Origin: a virus
IMG/VR virus record: IMGVR_UViG_3300033388_001057
Span: 1 to 23,630 of that record
Direction: 5' to 3' (one strand)
Length of the DNA: 23,630 nt
Every line of letters starts with the position of its first letter. Positions within the stretch are counted from its first letter, which is position 1. The position numbers and the translations under genes were made by a program. Positions 5,772 to 14,599 of the stretch are shown here, one piece after another. The notes beneath the pieces were generated by a model, which did no database searches, had not been told where the DNA came from, and saw only the letters and a program-made list of their open reading frames with translations.

Positions 5772-6542
5772 ATGAAACAACTAGATTTTGACAATGTAAT
5801 TAAGAAGACTTTTGATAAGAAAGTCAATCGTGATGCAACTACTCATGGAGAGAATTTCATGAAGTATAACTCTATGAATGATGCTGAGAAAGAAGTGTTC
5901 CTTGGTGGAACTTGTAATGGTTCTGAATGGCGTGATGCTTTCATTAAAGATTGTATTGTTCCTTGTTTTAATCCTGTAGTTGAAGATTGGAATGACGCTG
6001 CTCAGGCTGCTGAAGTTGAAGCTAAACTCAGGTGTGGTATTCATCTTTATGTTATTACTCCTTTGATGGAAGGTACTTTCTCTATTGCTGAAGCTGTAGA
6101 GTCTGCTATCGTTAATCCTAAAGGTACTGTATTTGTGATATGTCTCAAAGATGGTAGTTTTGAGTTTACTCCTAGTGCTTTAAAGTCTCTAACTGCTGTT
6201 GCTGGCATCATTTCTAAGTATGGTGGAAGTTGCCATACTGTTCCTAGTATTGATAAACTCGGTAATGTAGCTAAAGGCGTAAGTAGTATTAAGCGTGGTT
6301 TCGCTAGTACTCTTATTGTTCAGATTCAATCTCATCCTCATAAGTTTGGTGGAATACATGGAGTACAAGTTACTTATGATTTCATTAATCTAGCTCGTGG
6401 TATTATACAATTCTTTAATGATAAGATTGGTTCTGTTTTTAATATGGCAGCTATTAAATCACTTAAGGATGCTAAAGAGGCTCAGGAAGGTAGAACTGAT
6501 GATCGTAAGTCTAGGAAAGTAGAAGGATATGACAAAAATTAA
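5772..6542 (+). CDS. Nucleoside 2-deoxyribosyltransferase-like protein
   Basis: Residues 41-58 (EVFLGGTCNGSEWRDAFI), 66-73 (FNPVVEDW) and 93-112 (YVITPLMEGTFSIAEAVESA) follow the order of the nucleoside 2-deoxyribosyltransferase-like family: a strand ending in GGT, a W-R pair, an FNP-V strand end, and a G-x-x-S-x-x-E-A helix whose Glu107 fits the catalytic acid. The family transfers or hydrolyses deoxyribose-base bonds, so a role in nucleotide salvage, host nucleotide breakdown or base modification is possible. The fold ends near residue 125. The last 130 residues include a His-rich KFGGIHGVQV segment and a charged tail and are unrecognised, making the protein about twice the usual domain length. 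The stop overlaps the next gene by 14 nt. Substrate cannot be inferred. Confidence 0.7.
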   Translation: MKQLDFDNVIKKTFDKKVNRDATTHGENFMKYNSMNDAEKEVFLGGTCNGSEWRDAFIKDCIVPCFNPVVEDWNDAAQAAEVEAKLRCGIHLYVITPLMEGTFSIAEAVESAIVNPKGTVFVICLKDGSFEFTPSALKSLTAVAGIISKYGGSCHTVPSIDKLGNVAKGVSSIKRGFASTLIVQIQSHPHKFGGIHGVQVTYDFINLARGIIQFFNDKIGSVFNMAAIKSLKDAKEAQEGRTDDRKSRKVEGYDKN

Positions 6543-7482
6543 TACTGATCCTACTCGTGGAGTTACCTATCTTGACAGTCGTAATATGATTGTTAGGGTA
6601 GGTAATCCTGCTAGTAGAAGAGATAGTATAGGTCATAATGTTAGAGGTCTATATGCTTATAAGAATAGTTATACTAGGCGTCTTCTAGTGGAAGGTATAA
6701 AGAGTTGTTTTAAACATTCTGCTGATGGTACTCTAATTGCTTATAGATACCCTGTAGAACGGGATGGGGAGGACTTTCATCATGACACTAGTAGAGATCA
6801 TATTAATTATGCTATTGCTGGTCTTATGATGAATGGTTATGATTGTGATGCTGCTAGAATAGCTAGAGAATTAGGTGATAGAGCTAGTGCTAAATTTAAG
6901 TTTACATTCAGTGGTAAAGTCTGGATGAAAAGTATGTATAATAGAAGGGCTGCTAAGATAATTCCTTTTATATTTGCTTTTAATGCTTGTTGGACTATTC
7001 CTATGAATCTCATACTTAGAAGAATTGGCTGGTTTACAACTAGACCTAATCTAAATGTTTATGCATATCATAAGGGGAATAATATGATTAATAGAAATTG
7101 GTGGAGACGTACTATTAGTAAAGCTATTTATCCAACTTATGCTATGATGTATCAAGCTTTCCAACTTAACGCTATTAAACAAACGTTTCTAGTTAAACTT
7201 ACTAAACGTATTATACTACTTGATGTTGAGAAGTCTAATTATGTTCTTAGGTATTTTCTTAGTGATAAATTTGAAAGGTCTGATTTATCACGTATGGAGC
7301 ATTATACACCTACTGCTCATTTTAGATGGACTACTAGACTTGATGAAAGTAATGATAGAAATTTAGATAGAGTTCCTATTATACCTGGAGCTAATCTTGA
7401 ATATGACATTTTAAAAACTATATATGATGAACTTACTGAGAACCCTAACGGGCCTATTCCTAACGTTGTTAATTATTGGTAG
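6529..7482 (+). CDS. Unknown protein (317 aa), basic and aromatic
   Basis: Not recognised. Strongly basic, with Arg, Tyr and Trp throughout. One hydrophobic stretch at about 144-163 (IIPFIFAFNACWTIPMNLIL) could be a membrane helix or a buried core helix. It is flanked by RRA and RRIGW, which argues for membrane association but does not settle topology. The N-terminal 90 residues carry a histidine patch (EDFHHDTSRDH). The start lies 14 nt inside the preceding gene. Its final 59 nt also encode, in another frame, the signal peptide of the next gene. A place just before the lipoprotein raises the possibility of a lysis-related role, such as a holin-like factor, but the sequence does not demonstrate it. 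Confidence 0.8.
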   Translation: MTKINTDPTRGVTYLDSRNMIVRVGNPASRRDSIGHNVRGLYAYKNSYTRRLLVEGIKSCFKHSADGTLIAYRYPVERDGEDFHHDTSRDHINYAIAGLMMNGYDCDAARIARELGDRASAKFKFTFSGKVWMKSMYNRRAAKIIPFIFAFNACWTIPMNLILRRIGWFTTRPNLNVYAYHKGNNMINRNWWRRTISKAIYPTYAMMYQAFQLNAIKQTFLVKLTKRIILLDVEKSNYVLRYFLSDKFERSDLSRMEHYTPTAHFRWTTRLDESNDRNLDRVPIIPGANLEYDILKTIYDELTENPNGPIPNVVNYW

Positions 7483-8155
7483 TAGTGGTTGTAACGTCTT
7501 TCGTAAAATTAATACTACGACTACTACAATTGATACTATTTATTATCCTGATACAATCAAAGTTGAGGTAGTTGCTCCTACTCAGGATAGTGCTGTTATA
7601 ATTCCTCAACTGTCTGACAGTATAATTATTGTTCTAGATTCTTTAACTAGACTTGTAGATTCTCTTAGTCTTGATTCTGCTAACTATATACATTATAATG
7701 ATTCTATTAGTTATATTGAGTTCTCTACTTTTATGGGTGGAGGGACTGGTATTAGTGTTATAAGTTATATGAATGATTCAGATAAATATATTTACATTAA
7801 TGATATTGTAGCATGGTATAGAGTCTATAATGAATTTAAGGATATGAAGATGCCTGGTGTATATACTCCTGATACTAGTAGGATTAATAGTTCATATGCT
7901 TATTCCATAGTGTACATGGGTGCTGACTTAAATCTAGAACATTTTATATATGATAATGATAGTATTGATGTTTATTTAGATAGTCTGATAAGGGAGATAG
8001 TTACTAAAGATATGACTATAATTCAGACTAGACAGAATAGTAAGAAGTTTAGAAAGTACAGGAGAGTTGCATGGCTATTTGGATTTATCTTATTAGTGAT
8101 AACTATTTATGCTCTAAAGCCTTTTGTAGCTAGTCTTTTTAATAGAGAGAAATAA
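7424..8155 (+). CDS. Lipoprotein with C-terminal membrane anchor, candidate u-spanin
   Basis: Residues 1-23 form a lipoprotein signal peptide: NLLRT, a hydrophobic core TGLFLTLLII, and a lipobox-like GSSGC with Cys23. Residues 24-214 are a Thr/Ser/Asp-rich extracytoplasmic domain with a central region predicted mostly helical (LSDSIIIVLDSLTRLVDSL). A transmembrane helix lies at about 215-231 (VAWLFGFILLVITIYAL), preceded by KKFRKYRR and followed by a short charged tail. An N-terminal outer-membrane lipid plus a C-terminal inner-membrane helix is the architecture of unimolecular spanins such as T1 gp11, which fuse the two membranes in the last lysis step of Gram-negative hosts. At 243 residues it is longer than T1 gp11. 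The signal peptide is encoded in the 59-nt overlap with the previous gene. ATG at 7427 would serve equally. Confidence 0.6.
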   Translation: MMNLLRTLTGLFLTLLIIGSSGCNVFRKINTTTTTIDTIYYPDTIKVEVVAPTQDSAVIIPQLSDSIIIVLDSLTRLVDSLSLDSANYIHYNDSISYIEFSTFMGGGTGISVISYMNDSDKYIYINDIVAWYRVYNEFKDMKMPGVYTPDTSRINSSYAYSIVYMGADLNLEHFIYDNDSIDVYLDSLIREIVTKDMTIIQTRQNSKKFRKYRRVAWLFGFILLVITIYALKPFVASLFNREK

Positions 8156-8218
8156 ATGCACTCTATACTTATTGGTAAATGTAAAATTGATATTGTGGAA
8201 ACTATTGCTTATCTTTGA
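8156..8218 (+). CDS. Possible 20-residue ORF
   Basis: An ATG directly abuts the TAA of the lipoprotein gene and opens 20 codons, reading MHSILIGKCKIDIVETIAYL. The zero-nucleotide spacing would permit coupled translation. Nothing else supports it, and its 3' end coincides with a possible promoter element. It may be a leader peptide or chance. Confidence 0.2.
   Translation: MHSILIGKCKIDIVETIAYL
8187..8217 (+). promoter_or_regulatory. Possible Bacteroidota-type promoter
   Basis: TTG (8187-8189) and TATCTTTG (8210-8217), 20 nt apart, fit the TTG ... TAnnTTTG consensus of the primary sigma factor of Bacteroidota. It is one of few places where the match falls in a gap between gene blocks. Such a match is expected by chance several times in DNA this AT-rich, so confidence is low. 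A transcript from here would meet the 8270-8300 terminator after about 50-75 nt. Confidence 0.3.
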
Positions 8219-8269
8219 ATTAATCTTATGGGTATATCTCACTGAGTATCACATTATTTAAGAGTTTTT

Positions 8270-8300
8270 AAAACGGGGGTCTTGTAACTCCCGTTTTTTT
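8270..8300 (+). terminator. Rho-independent terminator before the packaging module
   Basis: AAAACGGGGGT (8270-8280) pairs with ACTCCCGTTTT (8287-8297) over 11 bp with one G-U wobble around a 6-nt loop, and the 3' arm runs into a T7 tract (8294-8300). It closes the lysis/nuclease operon and separates it from the packaging genes beginning at 8317. Confidence 0.85.
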
Positions 8301-8316
8301 ATTATATATTGCTGAC

Positions 8317-8535
8317 ATGGAAGTAGTTAGAATATATCCTGCTGCGGCTAATGGTGGTCGAGATAGTATTAGAACTAGAAAGAATTTAAGCGCTGCTAGG
8401 GTAGATACTTATGAAGAGTGGCCTACTGATGTTGATTATACTCTAGTCACAGCTAACAATGAAAGTTTTGTAATTGATGAAGACTTTAATTCTTTCGATA
8501 AGAGGTTAAAAGCTGAGAAAGTAACAGACTACTAA
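8317..8535 (+). CDS. Small protein upstream of terminase (72 aa)
   Basis: Not recognised by sequence. The protein opens with MEVVRIYPAAANGGRDSIRTRKNL and ends acidic and basic by turns, without membrane or signal features. It is the first gene after the 8270-8300 terminator, and its TAA overlaps the start of the large terminase gene (TAATG), so the two are translated together. That position is where a small terminase subunit often sits, but 72 residues is short for a TerS and no helix-turn-helix is evident. The TerS suggestion is therefore only positional. Confidence 0.7.
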   Translation: MEVVRIYPAAANGGRDSIRTRKNLSAARVDTYEEWPTDVDYTLVTANNESFVIDEDFNSFDKRLKAEKVTDY

Positions 8536-10748
8536 TGGAAGAATTTGATTTTACAATATCTGGTGCATTCTTTAGTTTTATCAATGAAGATAAAAGTCGT
8601 TATAAAACTGCAACAGAAGCTGGCTACCATGATCCTTATAATGATTTTCTTATAGGTGATAGTGGTGGCTTTTTAATGAATATATCTTTTCAGTTTACTA
8701 ATACTGCTGCTCTGGCTCCTGCTGGAAATTATTATTTAGATAACAGTAAGACGTATACCGATGCTGAAGTAGATTCTCCTGCTCATAAGAAATTTAGAAA
8801 GAGAGAAGAGTATAGGAGAGAACATGGTTTTACTGCTCCTTGTAAATTAATGCCAGATGGTAGTGTACAAAATCTACATATTACTGGTGAACATTATAAT
8901 TTCTTGAATTATGTTGAGATTCTAAGACTTGATTACGCTAGTATTGTTAAAGGTACAGGTAAAAAGAAGTTACTGTTTCCTAGATTCTTCGACTCACAAT
9001 ATTGGTATTACAAATGTAAGCAGTTTGCTGAAGATAATGGTTACCATACTATTGTCAATAAGACTCGTCGTGCTGGATTTACTTACATGGAAGGTAAAGG
9101 TGGAGCTAATTATATTAATCTATTTCCTAATCAAACTGTTCTTTTAGCTGCCTTTGATAAAAAGTATGTTACTAAGGGTAACTCTATTGCTTCTCTGGCT
9201 CTACAACAGTTGGAGTTTTATGAGAATCATACTCCTTTTAAACGTGGTATCATTAGTAGAGATTTAGAGAATATACAACTTGGTTATAAAGATAAAAGAG
9301 GTACTAAAAAAGGATGGCTAAGTTCCATGCTTGCTGTGAGTACGGGACCTAAGAATCCTGATGCTGCTATTGGTAAAGATGCTCAAAGAATTAAAGTTGA
9401 GGAACTAGGTAATATGCCTAACTTCGATGAGTTTATGACACAGACTGAACCTACTACTAGAACTGGTTCTTTTACTACAGGTAATATAACAGGCTTCGGT
9501 ACTGTTAACTCCGATAACGAAACTAATGAACTCTTTGAGGCTAACTTTAAGAATCCTGCCAAGTGGGGTTTTATGCCTATGGAGAATGTCTGGGATGATA
9601 ATTGTAGGCATCTTACTTGTGGTTTCTTTAAACCTTTCTGGTGGGGTCTAGAAGGAGTGTATAAAGGTGAGTTCGCTATGGACTTAGATGGTAATAGTAA
9701 TTTTGAGATTGCCAAAGAGATTGTAAGAATTGAACGTGAAAATAAATGGGCTAATAAGAAAACTCTTAAAGACTATGTTGATTACTGTGGTCAATATGCT
9801 AATAATCCAGAAGAGGCTTTTAGTAATGCTACTGCTAATATCTTTACAAGTGCTGCCCTAGACTTTCAGATAAAGAGACTTAAAGAAGATAAACTAATGC
9901 ATTTCTATAGGGATGGTAAACTTATAGATAATGGTACTGAAATAGAACTTAAAATCAATGAACGTCTACTTGCTGCTGGTGAACCTTTCCATGAGTTTAT
10001 AGAATGGTTTGGAGCAACTAAAAAAGACAAAGATAATCATGGTTGTTTTAGAGAGTTCTTTCCACCTCATAAGATTAATGATAAAATACCTGATAACTTA
10101 TATAGAATATGGTCTGATCCCTTTGGTGTTGATAAGAAAGCTAAAGACCTTGATAGATATAATTCATTAGGTTGCTTCTATGTTTATATGAGAGCTAATA
10201 CTCTATTACCCTCTATAGGGGATAAAATTGTAGGCGTATATGTTGGCAGACCAGATACAATGTATGAGTATGATGAGATTCTACTGTTAGCTTCTAAGAG
10301 GTATAATGCACAAGTTCTTACTGAGAACGATAGAGGTGAGACTATACCTAACTTTAGAACTATGAAAGCTACTGCTAGATTAGTTAAAGAACCTAACTTT
10401 GCATGGGATACTAATATACAAGGTGCTATGGGTAGAACCTATGGAGTAAGTGTTGGTACTAGTTCCCGTAAACTTGCTGGAATACAGGCTCTTTATGAGT
10501 ATGAATATGAGAAGCGTGGTAAGGATGAGCATGGTAATCAGTTATACAATTTACACTATAATTATGACTTACCTTACTTATTAGAACTAAAAGCGTGGCG
10601 ATTAGATGGTAACTTCGATAGGGTTTCATCCAAGACAGTCGGTATGTTTGACATGAAACAATTAGCTTTTGATAATATACCTGTTAAAACTAATGCTAGA
10701 AAGAAGTCTGTTTTTAGTAGAAAATGGTACACAGATCAACCTATTTAA
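8535..10748 (+). CDS. terL: Terminase large subunit (TerL)
   Basis: The 737-residue protein has the two-domain plan of a phage DNA-packaging motor. The ATPase domain shows a Walker-A-like NKTRRAGFT (residues 175-183), a Walker-B-like RIKVEELGN (285-293) and a coupling-type segment near TGNITGFGTVN (315-325). The nuclease domain shows the RNase-H-like acidic residues Asp528 in IWSDPFG, Asp599 in TENDRG, and Asp691 and Asp695 in RLDGNFDR. The usual Walker-A Lys is replaced by Phe182, with Lys176 nearby, resembling lambda gpA (KSARVGYS). The protein cuts concatemeric phage DNA and pumps it through the portal, whose gene follows 12 nt downstream. The N-terminal 130 residues precede the ATPase and are rich in aromatics. 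The length fits crAss-like TerL proteins. Confidence 0.9.
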   Translation: MEEFDFTISGAFFSFINEDKSRYKTATEAGYHDPYNDFLIGDSGGFLMNISFQFTNTAALAPAGNYYLDNSKTYTDAEVDSPAHKKFRKREEYRREHGFTAPCKLMPDGSVQNLHITGEHYNFLNYVEILRLDYASIVKGTGKKKLLFPRFFDSQYWYYKCKQFAEDNGYHTIVNKTRRAGFTYMEGKGGANYINLFPNQTVLLAAFDKKYVTKGNSIASLALQQLEFYENHTPFKRGIISRDLENIQLGYKDKRGTKKGWLSSMLAVSTGPKNPDAAIGKDAQRIKVEELGNMPNFDEFMTQTEPTTRTGSFTTGNITGFGTVNSDNETNELFEANFKNPAKWGFMPMENVWDDNCRHLTCGFFKPFWWGLEGVYKGEFAMDLDGNSNFEIAKEIVRIERENKWANKKTLKDYVDYCGQYANNPEEAFSNATANIFTSAALDFQIKRLKEDKLMHFYRDGKLIDNGTEIELKINERLLAAGEPFHEFIEWFGATKKDKDNHGCFREFFPPHKINDKIPDNLYRIWSDPFGVDKKAKDLDRYNSLGCFYVYMRANTLLPSIGDKIVGVYVGRPDTMYEYDEILLLASKRYNAQVLTENDRGETIPNFRTMKATARLVKEPNFAWDTNIQGAMGRTYGVSVGTSSRKLAGIQALYEYEYEKRGKDEHGNQLYNLHYNYDLPYLLELKAWRLDGNFDRVSSKTVGMFDMKQLAFDNIPVKTNARKKSVFSRKWYTDQPI

Positions 10749-10760
10749 AAAATATATAAT

Positions 10761-13067
10761 ATGACTAATTTAGGACATACTCCCCCAGATCATTTAATTA
10801 TTACTTCTAAGAAGATGAAGCCTGAGTGGTATAAGAATACTTTGAATTATTATGTTGGTTTGGCGATTAGTTATAAAGATATTGCTGAACTAGATAGACA
10901 ACGTAGAGCTTTCGGAGGTAGCTTAGATAGTAGCGATTATCATTTTGTTCTCAATCCTTATAACTTTACTGAAGATCGTTTTGCTAATCTTCCTGGTAGA
11001 CTTCGTAATTATGATATTATACAACCTGTTTGGCGAAGGTATATGGGCGAGTATTCAAAGTCAACTCATAACTTTACTGTAATAGGTGTTAACCCAGAGG
11101 TAGAGAATCAGTTTGAAAATGGACTGATGGAGATGGTTAATGGTAAGGTTAGACAACTTGCTGCAAACGCTCTTAACGCTGAAGGTATTGATAGTGGAAT
11201 TAAAAGTAAGGACGTTAGTAATGTAGACGATGCTGTTAGATCACATAAGGCTACTTATAAGCAAACTCGTGCTATGCTAGCTAATGAACGTCTTGATATT
11301 CTTAATCATACAACTGGTGATGAAACTATCAGACTTCGTTGTTATTCTGATTGGATTAACTATTCTGAGTTCTATACCGTAAGGGATGTTAGACATGATG
11401 ATGTTTATAAAGAAGCTGTTCCTGTTGAAGAGTATTATGCAATAGATAACGGCAAAGAGTTTGTTGAAGATAATGATGCTGGTGTACGTATTAGGCAGAT
11501 GACTATTCCTCAGATACTTGAATACTTCGGTACTGATTTAACTAAGACAGAGTATAATTATCTACGTGATCTTTCTTTACAATATGCTAAAGGTATTTAT
11601 ACTGTTAAGGGTTCTCTAATATATAATCCTAATAACGTTGAAATTGATGGTCAAAGTAAGAGTGGACTTGATCCTCTTAAAGACTATAAATTTTGTGATA
11701 GTCAAGGTTACTTAGATGTTATTCATACTGTTTATAAAACTCAAATTCCTACTAGGATACTTACTTTTATAAATCCTTTAGGTGAGGAGCTTCAAACTGA
11801 AGTAACAGATAGTTATAAAATTGATCCTAGTATTGGAGATATTGGTATTGAAATTGTATATCGTAATAGGGTATGGGGACAGTATAGGTTAGGTGAAGAA
11901 GCTTCTGGTGTATATATGAAACCTAAAGAAATTGACGTTCAACGTACAGATATTAATAACAATAATATTTGTAAACTTCCTTATAATGGTAGACGTAGGT
12001 TATTCCCGGGTTTTCCTAGTCATGGTATTCTTAAAACTCTAATGCCTTATCAAATCTTTATCAATATACTTTATCTTACTAGGGAAAGAGCTATTGCTAA
12101 AAATCATGGTAAGATCATGACTATCCCTCAAAGTTTTATTAATAGTAATGGTAATCTAGAAGATGAGGAAAAGATATATTATATGTTAGCTGATGGTAAG
12201 CTTTACGTAGATGATACAGGTCCTAACTTTGCAAATGCTATTCAAGGTCTTAAGTCTGTAGAGACAGGAGATGGTGATTATATACTTGGACTTGGTGCTC
12301 TTATTCAGGAAACTAAACTATCTGCTCAAGAAGATGTAGATATGAATCGTCAGAGATTTGGTGAGACTGCCCCTAGTGATGGTAAGTACACAACTCAACA
12401 AGCTCTTATTCGTAGTTCTTTAGGTAGTGCTATCATTAATGATCTATTTGCTAAGACCTTTGAAAAGGACTATGATGCTGATATGGATTATAGTAAAGTA
12501 GCATGGATTAATGGTAAGAAAGGTACATACCTTAATTCAGATAGACAAGTTGCTTTCTTTGATATTAATGGAACTGAACACGCTGAAACTTCTTTCGGTA
12601 TCTTTGCAACTGGTGGACAAGTAGAACAAGAGAAGATTGATCAACTTAAAGAATTTGCTTTTTCTGCTGGACAGAATGGTGATCTCCTTATAGCTGCTCA
12701 AGCTGTTAATCTTAACGATAGTGGCAAACTGCAAGAACATATTGAGAAATATGATCAACTAGTTCAAACTCGTAATGAGAATGCTGCTAAGTCTGAGCAA
12801 GAAAGTAATCAAGCTGTTGAACAAATTAAACAACAGAATGAACAAGCCAAGATTGAATCAGCTGAAAATATAGCTAAATTTAATGGTCAAATTAAACTTA
12901 AAATTAAGGAACTTGACATACTAGAGACTGAGTTAAAGATTTCTAGTGCCGAAGATATTGCTGGGGTTAAGGCTCAGATAGAAGATAAGAAAGCCGAACT
13001 ACAAAGTTTTATTCAAACTAGTGCTGAAGCTGTAGAGAAAGATCAAGCCATGTTAGGATTGGTTTAA
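10761..13067 (+). CDS. Portal protein
   Basis: The 768-residue product directly after TerL and before the scaffold and capsid genes is the portal by position and size; crAss-like portals are about this long. The N-terminal part contains typical portal helices and an IIQPVWRRYMGEY segment at about 86-98, where portals often show a conserved helix. The centre (about 380-560) includes GRRRLFPGFPSHGILKTLMP and a long helix around LYLTRERAIAKNHGK. The last 120 residues are a Gln/Glu/Lys-rich coiled coil (EQESNQAVEQIKQQNEQAK) that could form the barrel or crown. The protein would form the dodecameric ring at the capsid vertex that TerL docks to. No residue motif alone proves this, but context is strong. 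Confidence 0.85.
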   Translation: MTNLGHTPPDHLIITSKKMKPEWYKNTLNYYVGLAISYKDIAELDRQRRAFGGSLDSSDYHFVLNPYNFTEDRFANLPGRLRNYDIIQPVWRRYMGEYSKSTHNFTVIGVNPEVENQFENGLMEMVNGKVRQLAANALNAEGIDSGIKSKDVSNVDDAVRSHKATYKQTRAMLANERLDILNHTTGDETIRLRCYSDWINYSEFYTVRDVRHDDVYKEAVPVEEYYAIDNGKEFVEDNDAGVRIRQMTIPQILEYFGTDLTKTEYNYLRDLSLQYAKGIYTVKGSLIYNPNNVEIDGQSKSGLDPLKDYKFCDSQGYLDVIHTVYKTQIPTRILTFINPLGEELQTEVTDSYKIDPSIGDIGIEIVYRNRVWGQYRLGEEASGVYMKPKEIDVQRTDINNNNICKLPYNGRRRLFPGFPSHGILKTLMPYQIFINILYLTRERAIAKNHGKIMTIPQSFINSNGNLEDEEKIYYMLADGKLYVDDTGPNFANAIQGLKSVETGDGDYILGLGALIQETKLSAQEDVDMNRQRFGETAPSDGKYTTQQALIRSSLGSAIINDLFAKTFEKDYDADMDYSKVAWINGKKGTYLNSDRQVAFFDINGTEHAETSFGIFATGGQVEQEKIDQLKEFAFSAGQNGDLLIAAQAVNLNDSGKLQEHIEKYDQLVQTRNENAAKSEQESNQAVEQIKQQNEQAKIESAENIAKFNGQIKLKIKELDILETELKISSAEDIAGVKAQIEDKKAELQSFIQTSAEAVEKDQAMLGLV

Positions 13068-13120
13068 TTTACTCTATATTTATCTATACCTTATTATATA
13101 TAGGGGTAATTCAATGAGAG

Positions 13121-13137
13121 TATAAGTGTATATTAAC
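13121..13137 (+). promoter_or_regulatory. Shared TATA-GTGT motif, copy 2
   Basis: TATAAGTGTATATTAAC lies in the 98-bp gap after the portal gene and 45 nt before the scaffold-like gene. It matches the copies at 1141 and 16150. It would suit extra transcription of scaffold and capsid genes, but this is inference. Confidence 0.35.
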
Positions 13138-13165
13138 ATAAATGTTTAACTAAATTTTATTAATC

Positions 13166-14599
13166 ATGTTTATAACCAATAATGGTGAGGGTCGTAATGG
13201 GTTCCTCAAAGCCAAGAATGGAAGAGACACAGAAATTAGTGTTGAAGACTTAGAACTTGAAGGTTTAGGTGGAGGTGGTGGAGACACTAAAACTCCCGAA
13301 GAAATTGCTGCTGCTAAACTTATTGAAGATGCTGCTGAAACCGAAAGGATTAGGTTAGAGAAAGAAGCCGCAGGTGGTGGAGCTAGTTATGCCGATCTAA
13401 TTTCTACTGTTGAGAATGAATACGTTAAAGGTCTTTCAGAAACTAAAGTAACCGATATTATATCTAGGTATGAAGGTGCTGGTTTTGACACTGACGGTAA
13501 CGTAATTGATGCTGACGGTAAAGTTCTTAAAACTGTTGAAGAGTTTAAAACTGAGATTGAAACTGAAGATTCTGCGTTTGAAGGAATGACTGAAGTAGAG
13601 ATTGAAGGAACTAAATATACTCTTGATGATGCTAACAATGCTGTCGATGCTGAGGGTAATGTAGTTAAGACTAGAGAAGAGATTGTTGCTTTAATGAATG
13701 ATGATGGTGGTGAGACTGATGAGGACAATCACGTTGCTGCTATTTCCACTCTTACAGGGTATCAAGCCGTTGATGATCAAGGACAGGAAGTTGAATTTGA
13801 TAGTACTGTTGAAGGTCTTGCTGCTAGAGAAACACATATAGTTCGTCAAGAAGCTGGTAGGATTGCCAAAGAGGAAGTTACAGATTTCTTCGATAAGAAT
13901 CCCGATCTTGTTGAGATGTATAATTACAAGAGACTTCACGGTTCTCTTAAAGATTTTGCTACTCATGAAGATTTCAATAAAATAATTGTAGAAGACTCCA
14001 ATGATGACCAACATAAGTCTATCATTATTAAAGCTGAAATGGCTAGGGGTCGTGATGAAGCAGAAGCAGGTACTATGGCTGATCTGCTTATGAGTGATGG
14101 TAAAGGAAAAGCTTATGCCGATAGTTCACTCAAATTTCTACAAGATAAGCAAGGTGTTGATAATGCAGCTGCTGAACAAAGAATAGCTGATTCACAAGCG
14201 AGTGAGTTACAAACAATAAAAGAATTTAATACAGGAATAGCTGAAGTTGTTAAGGCTGGTTCAGCTCAAGGTTTCGTTATTCCTGAATATTTTTCAGCTA
14301 ATACTCCTGATGGTAGAAAAATTAATCTACATCGTAACTCTATTTTCCAGTTCATTACTGAACCTTTAGAAGATGGTAGTACAAGGAGAGAAAATATGAT
14401 AGCGAAAGATAGTCCTGAAGCTGTAGTACTAGATGCTTATTTAAGGCTTACAGGATATGATACATCTAAGTTAGTTCAACAACGTGCTAATAATGATAAA
14501 GTAATCAAACTGAAACAAACTAAGAAGAGTATTTCAGCTAAGGTTAATTTCATTAAAGAAGGTGCTGGAGTTGGTGATGACGATTTAGATTTTAATTAG
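13166..14599 (+). CDS. Acidic scaffold-like protein
   Basis: The 477-residue protein lies between portal and major capsid genes, where a scaffold normally is. It is very acidic, with a Gly run (LGGGGGD, residues 34-40) and an Ala/Glu helix (residues 44-70), and it ends in GDDDLDFN. Three short repeats of the form D-x-x-G-x-V-x-K-T-x-E-E occur at about 106-127, 157-177 and 199-220, the third degenerate. The C-terminal third is helical and ends with a basic stretch (KLKQTKKSISAKVNF), where scaffolds often bind the coat protein. No protease motif is evident. The long 5' gap and TATA-GTGT motif suggest separate expression control. A minor capsid or cargo protein is the main alternative. Confidence 0.6.
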   Translation: MFITNNGEGRNGFLKAKNGRDTEISVEDLELEGLGGGGGDTKTPEEIAAAKLIEDAAETERIRLEKEAAGGGASYADLISTVENEYVKGLSETKVTDIISRYEGAGFDTDGNVIDADGKVLKTVEEFKTEIETEDSAFEGMTEVEIEGTKYTLDDANNAVDAEGNVVKTREEIVALMNDDGGETDEDNHVAAISTLTGYQAVDDQGQEVEFDSTVEGLAARETHIVRQEAGRIAKEEVTDFFDKNPDLVEMYNYKRLHGSLKDFATHEDFNKIIVEDSNDDQHKSIIIKAEMARGRDEAEAGTMADLLMSDGKGKAYADSSLKFLQDKQGVDNAAAEQRIADSQASELQTIKEFNTGIAEVVKAGSAQGFVIPEYFSANTPDGRKINLHRNSIFQFITEPLEDGSTRRENMIAKDSPEAVVLDAYLRLTGYDTSKLVQQRANNDKVIKLKQTKKSISAKVNFIKEGAGVGDDDLDFN

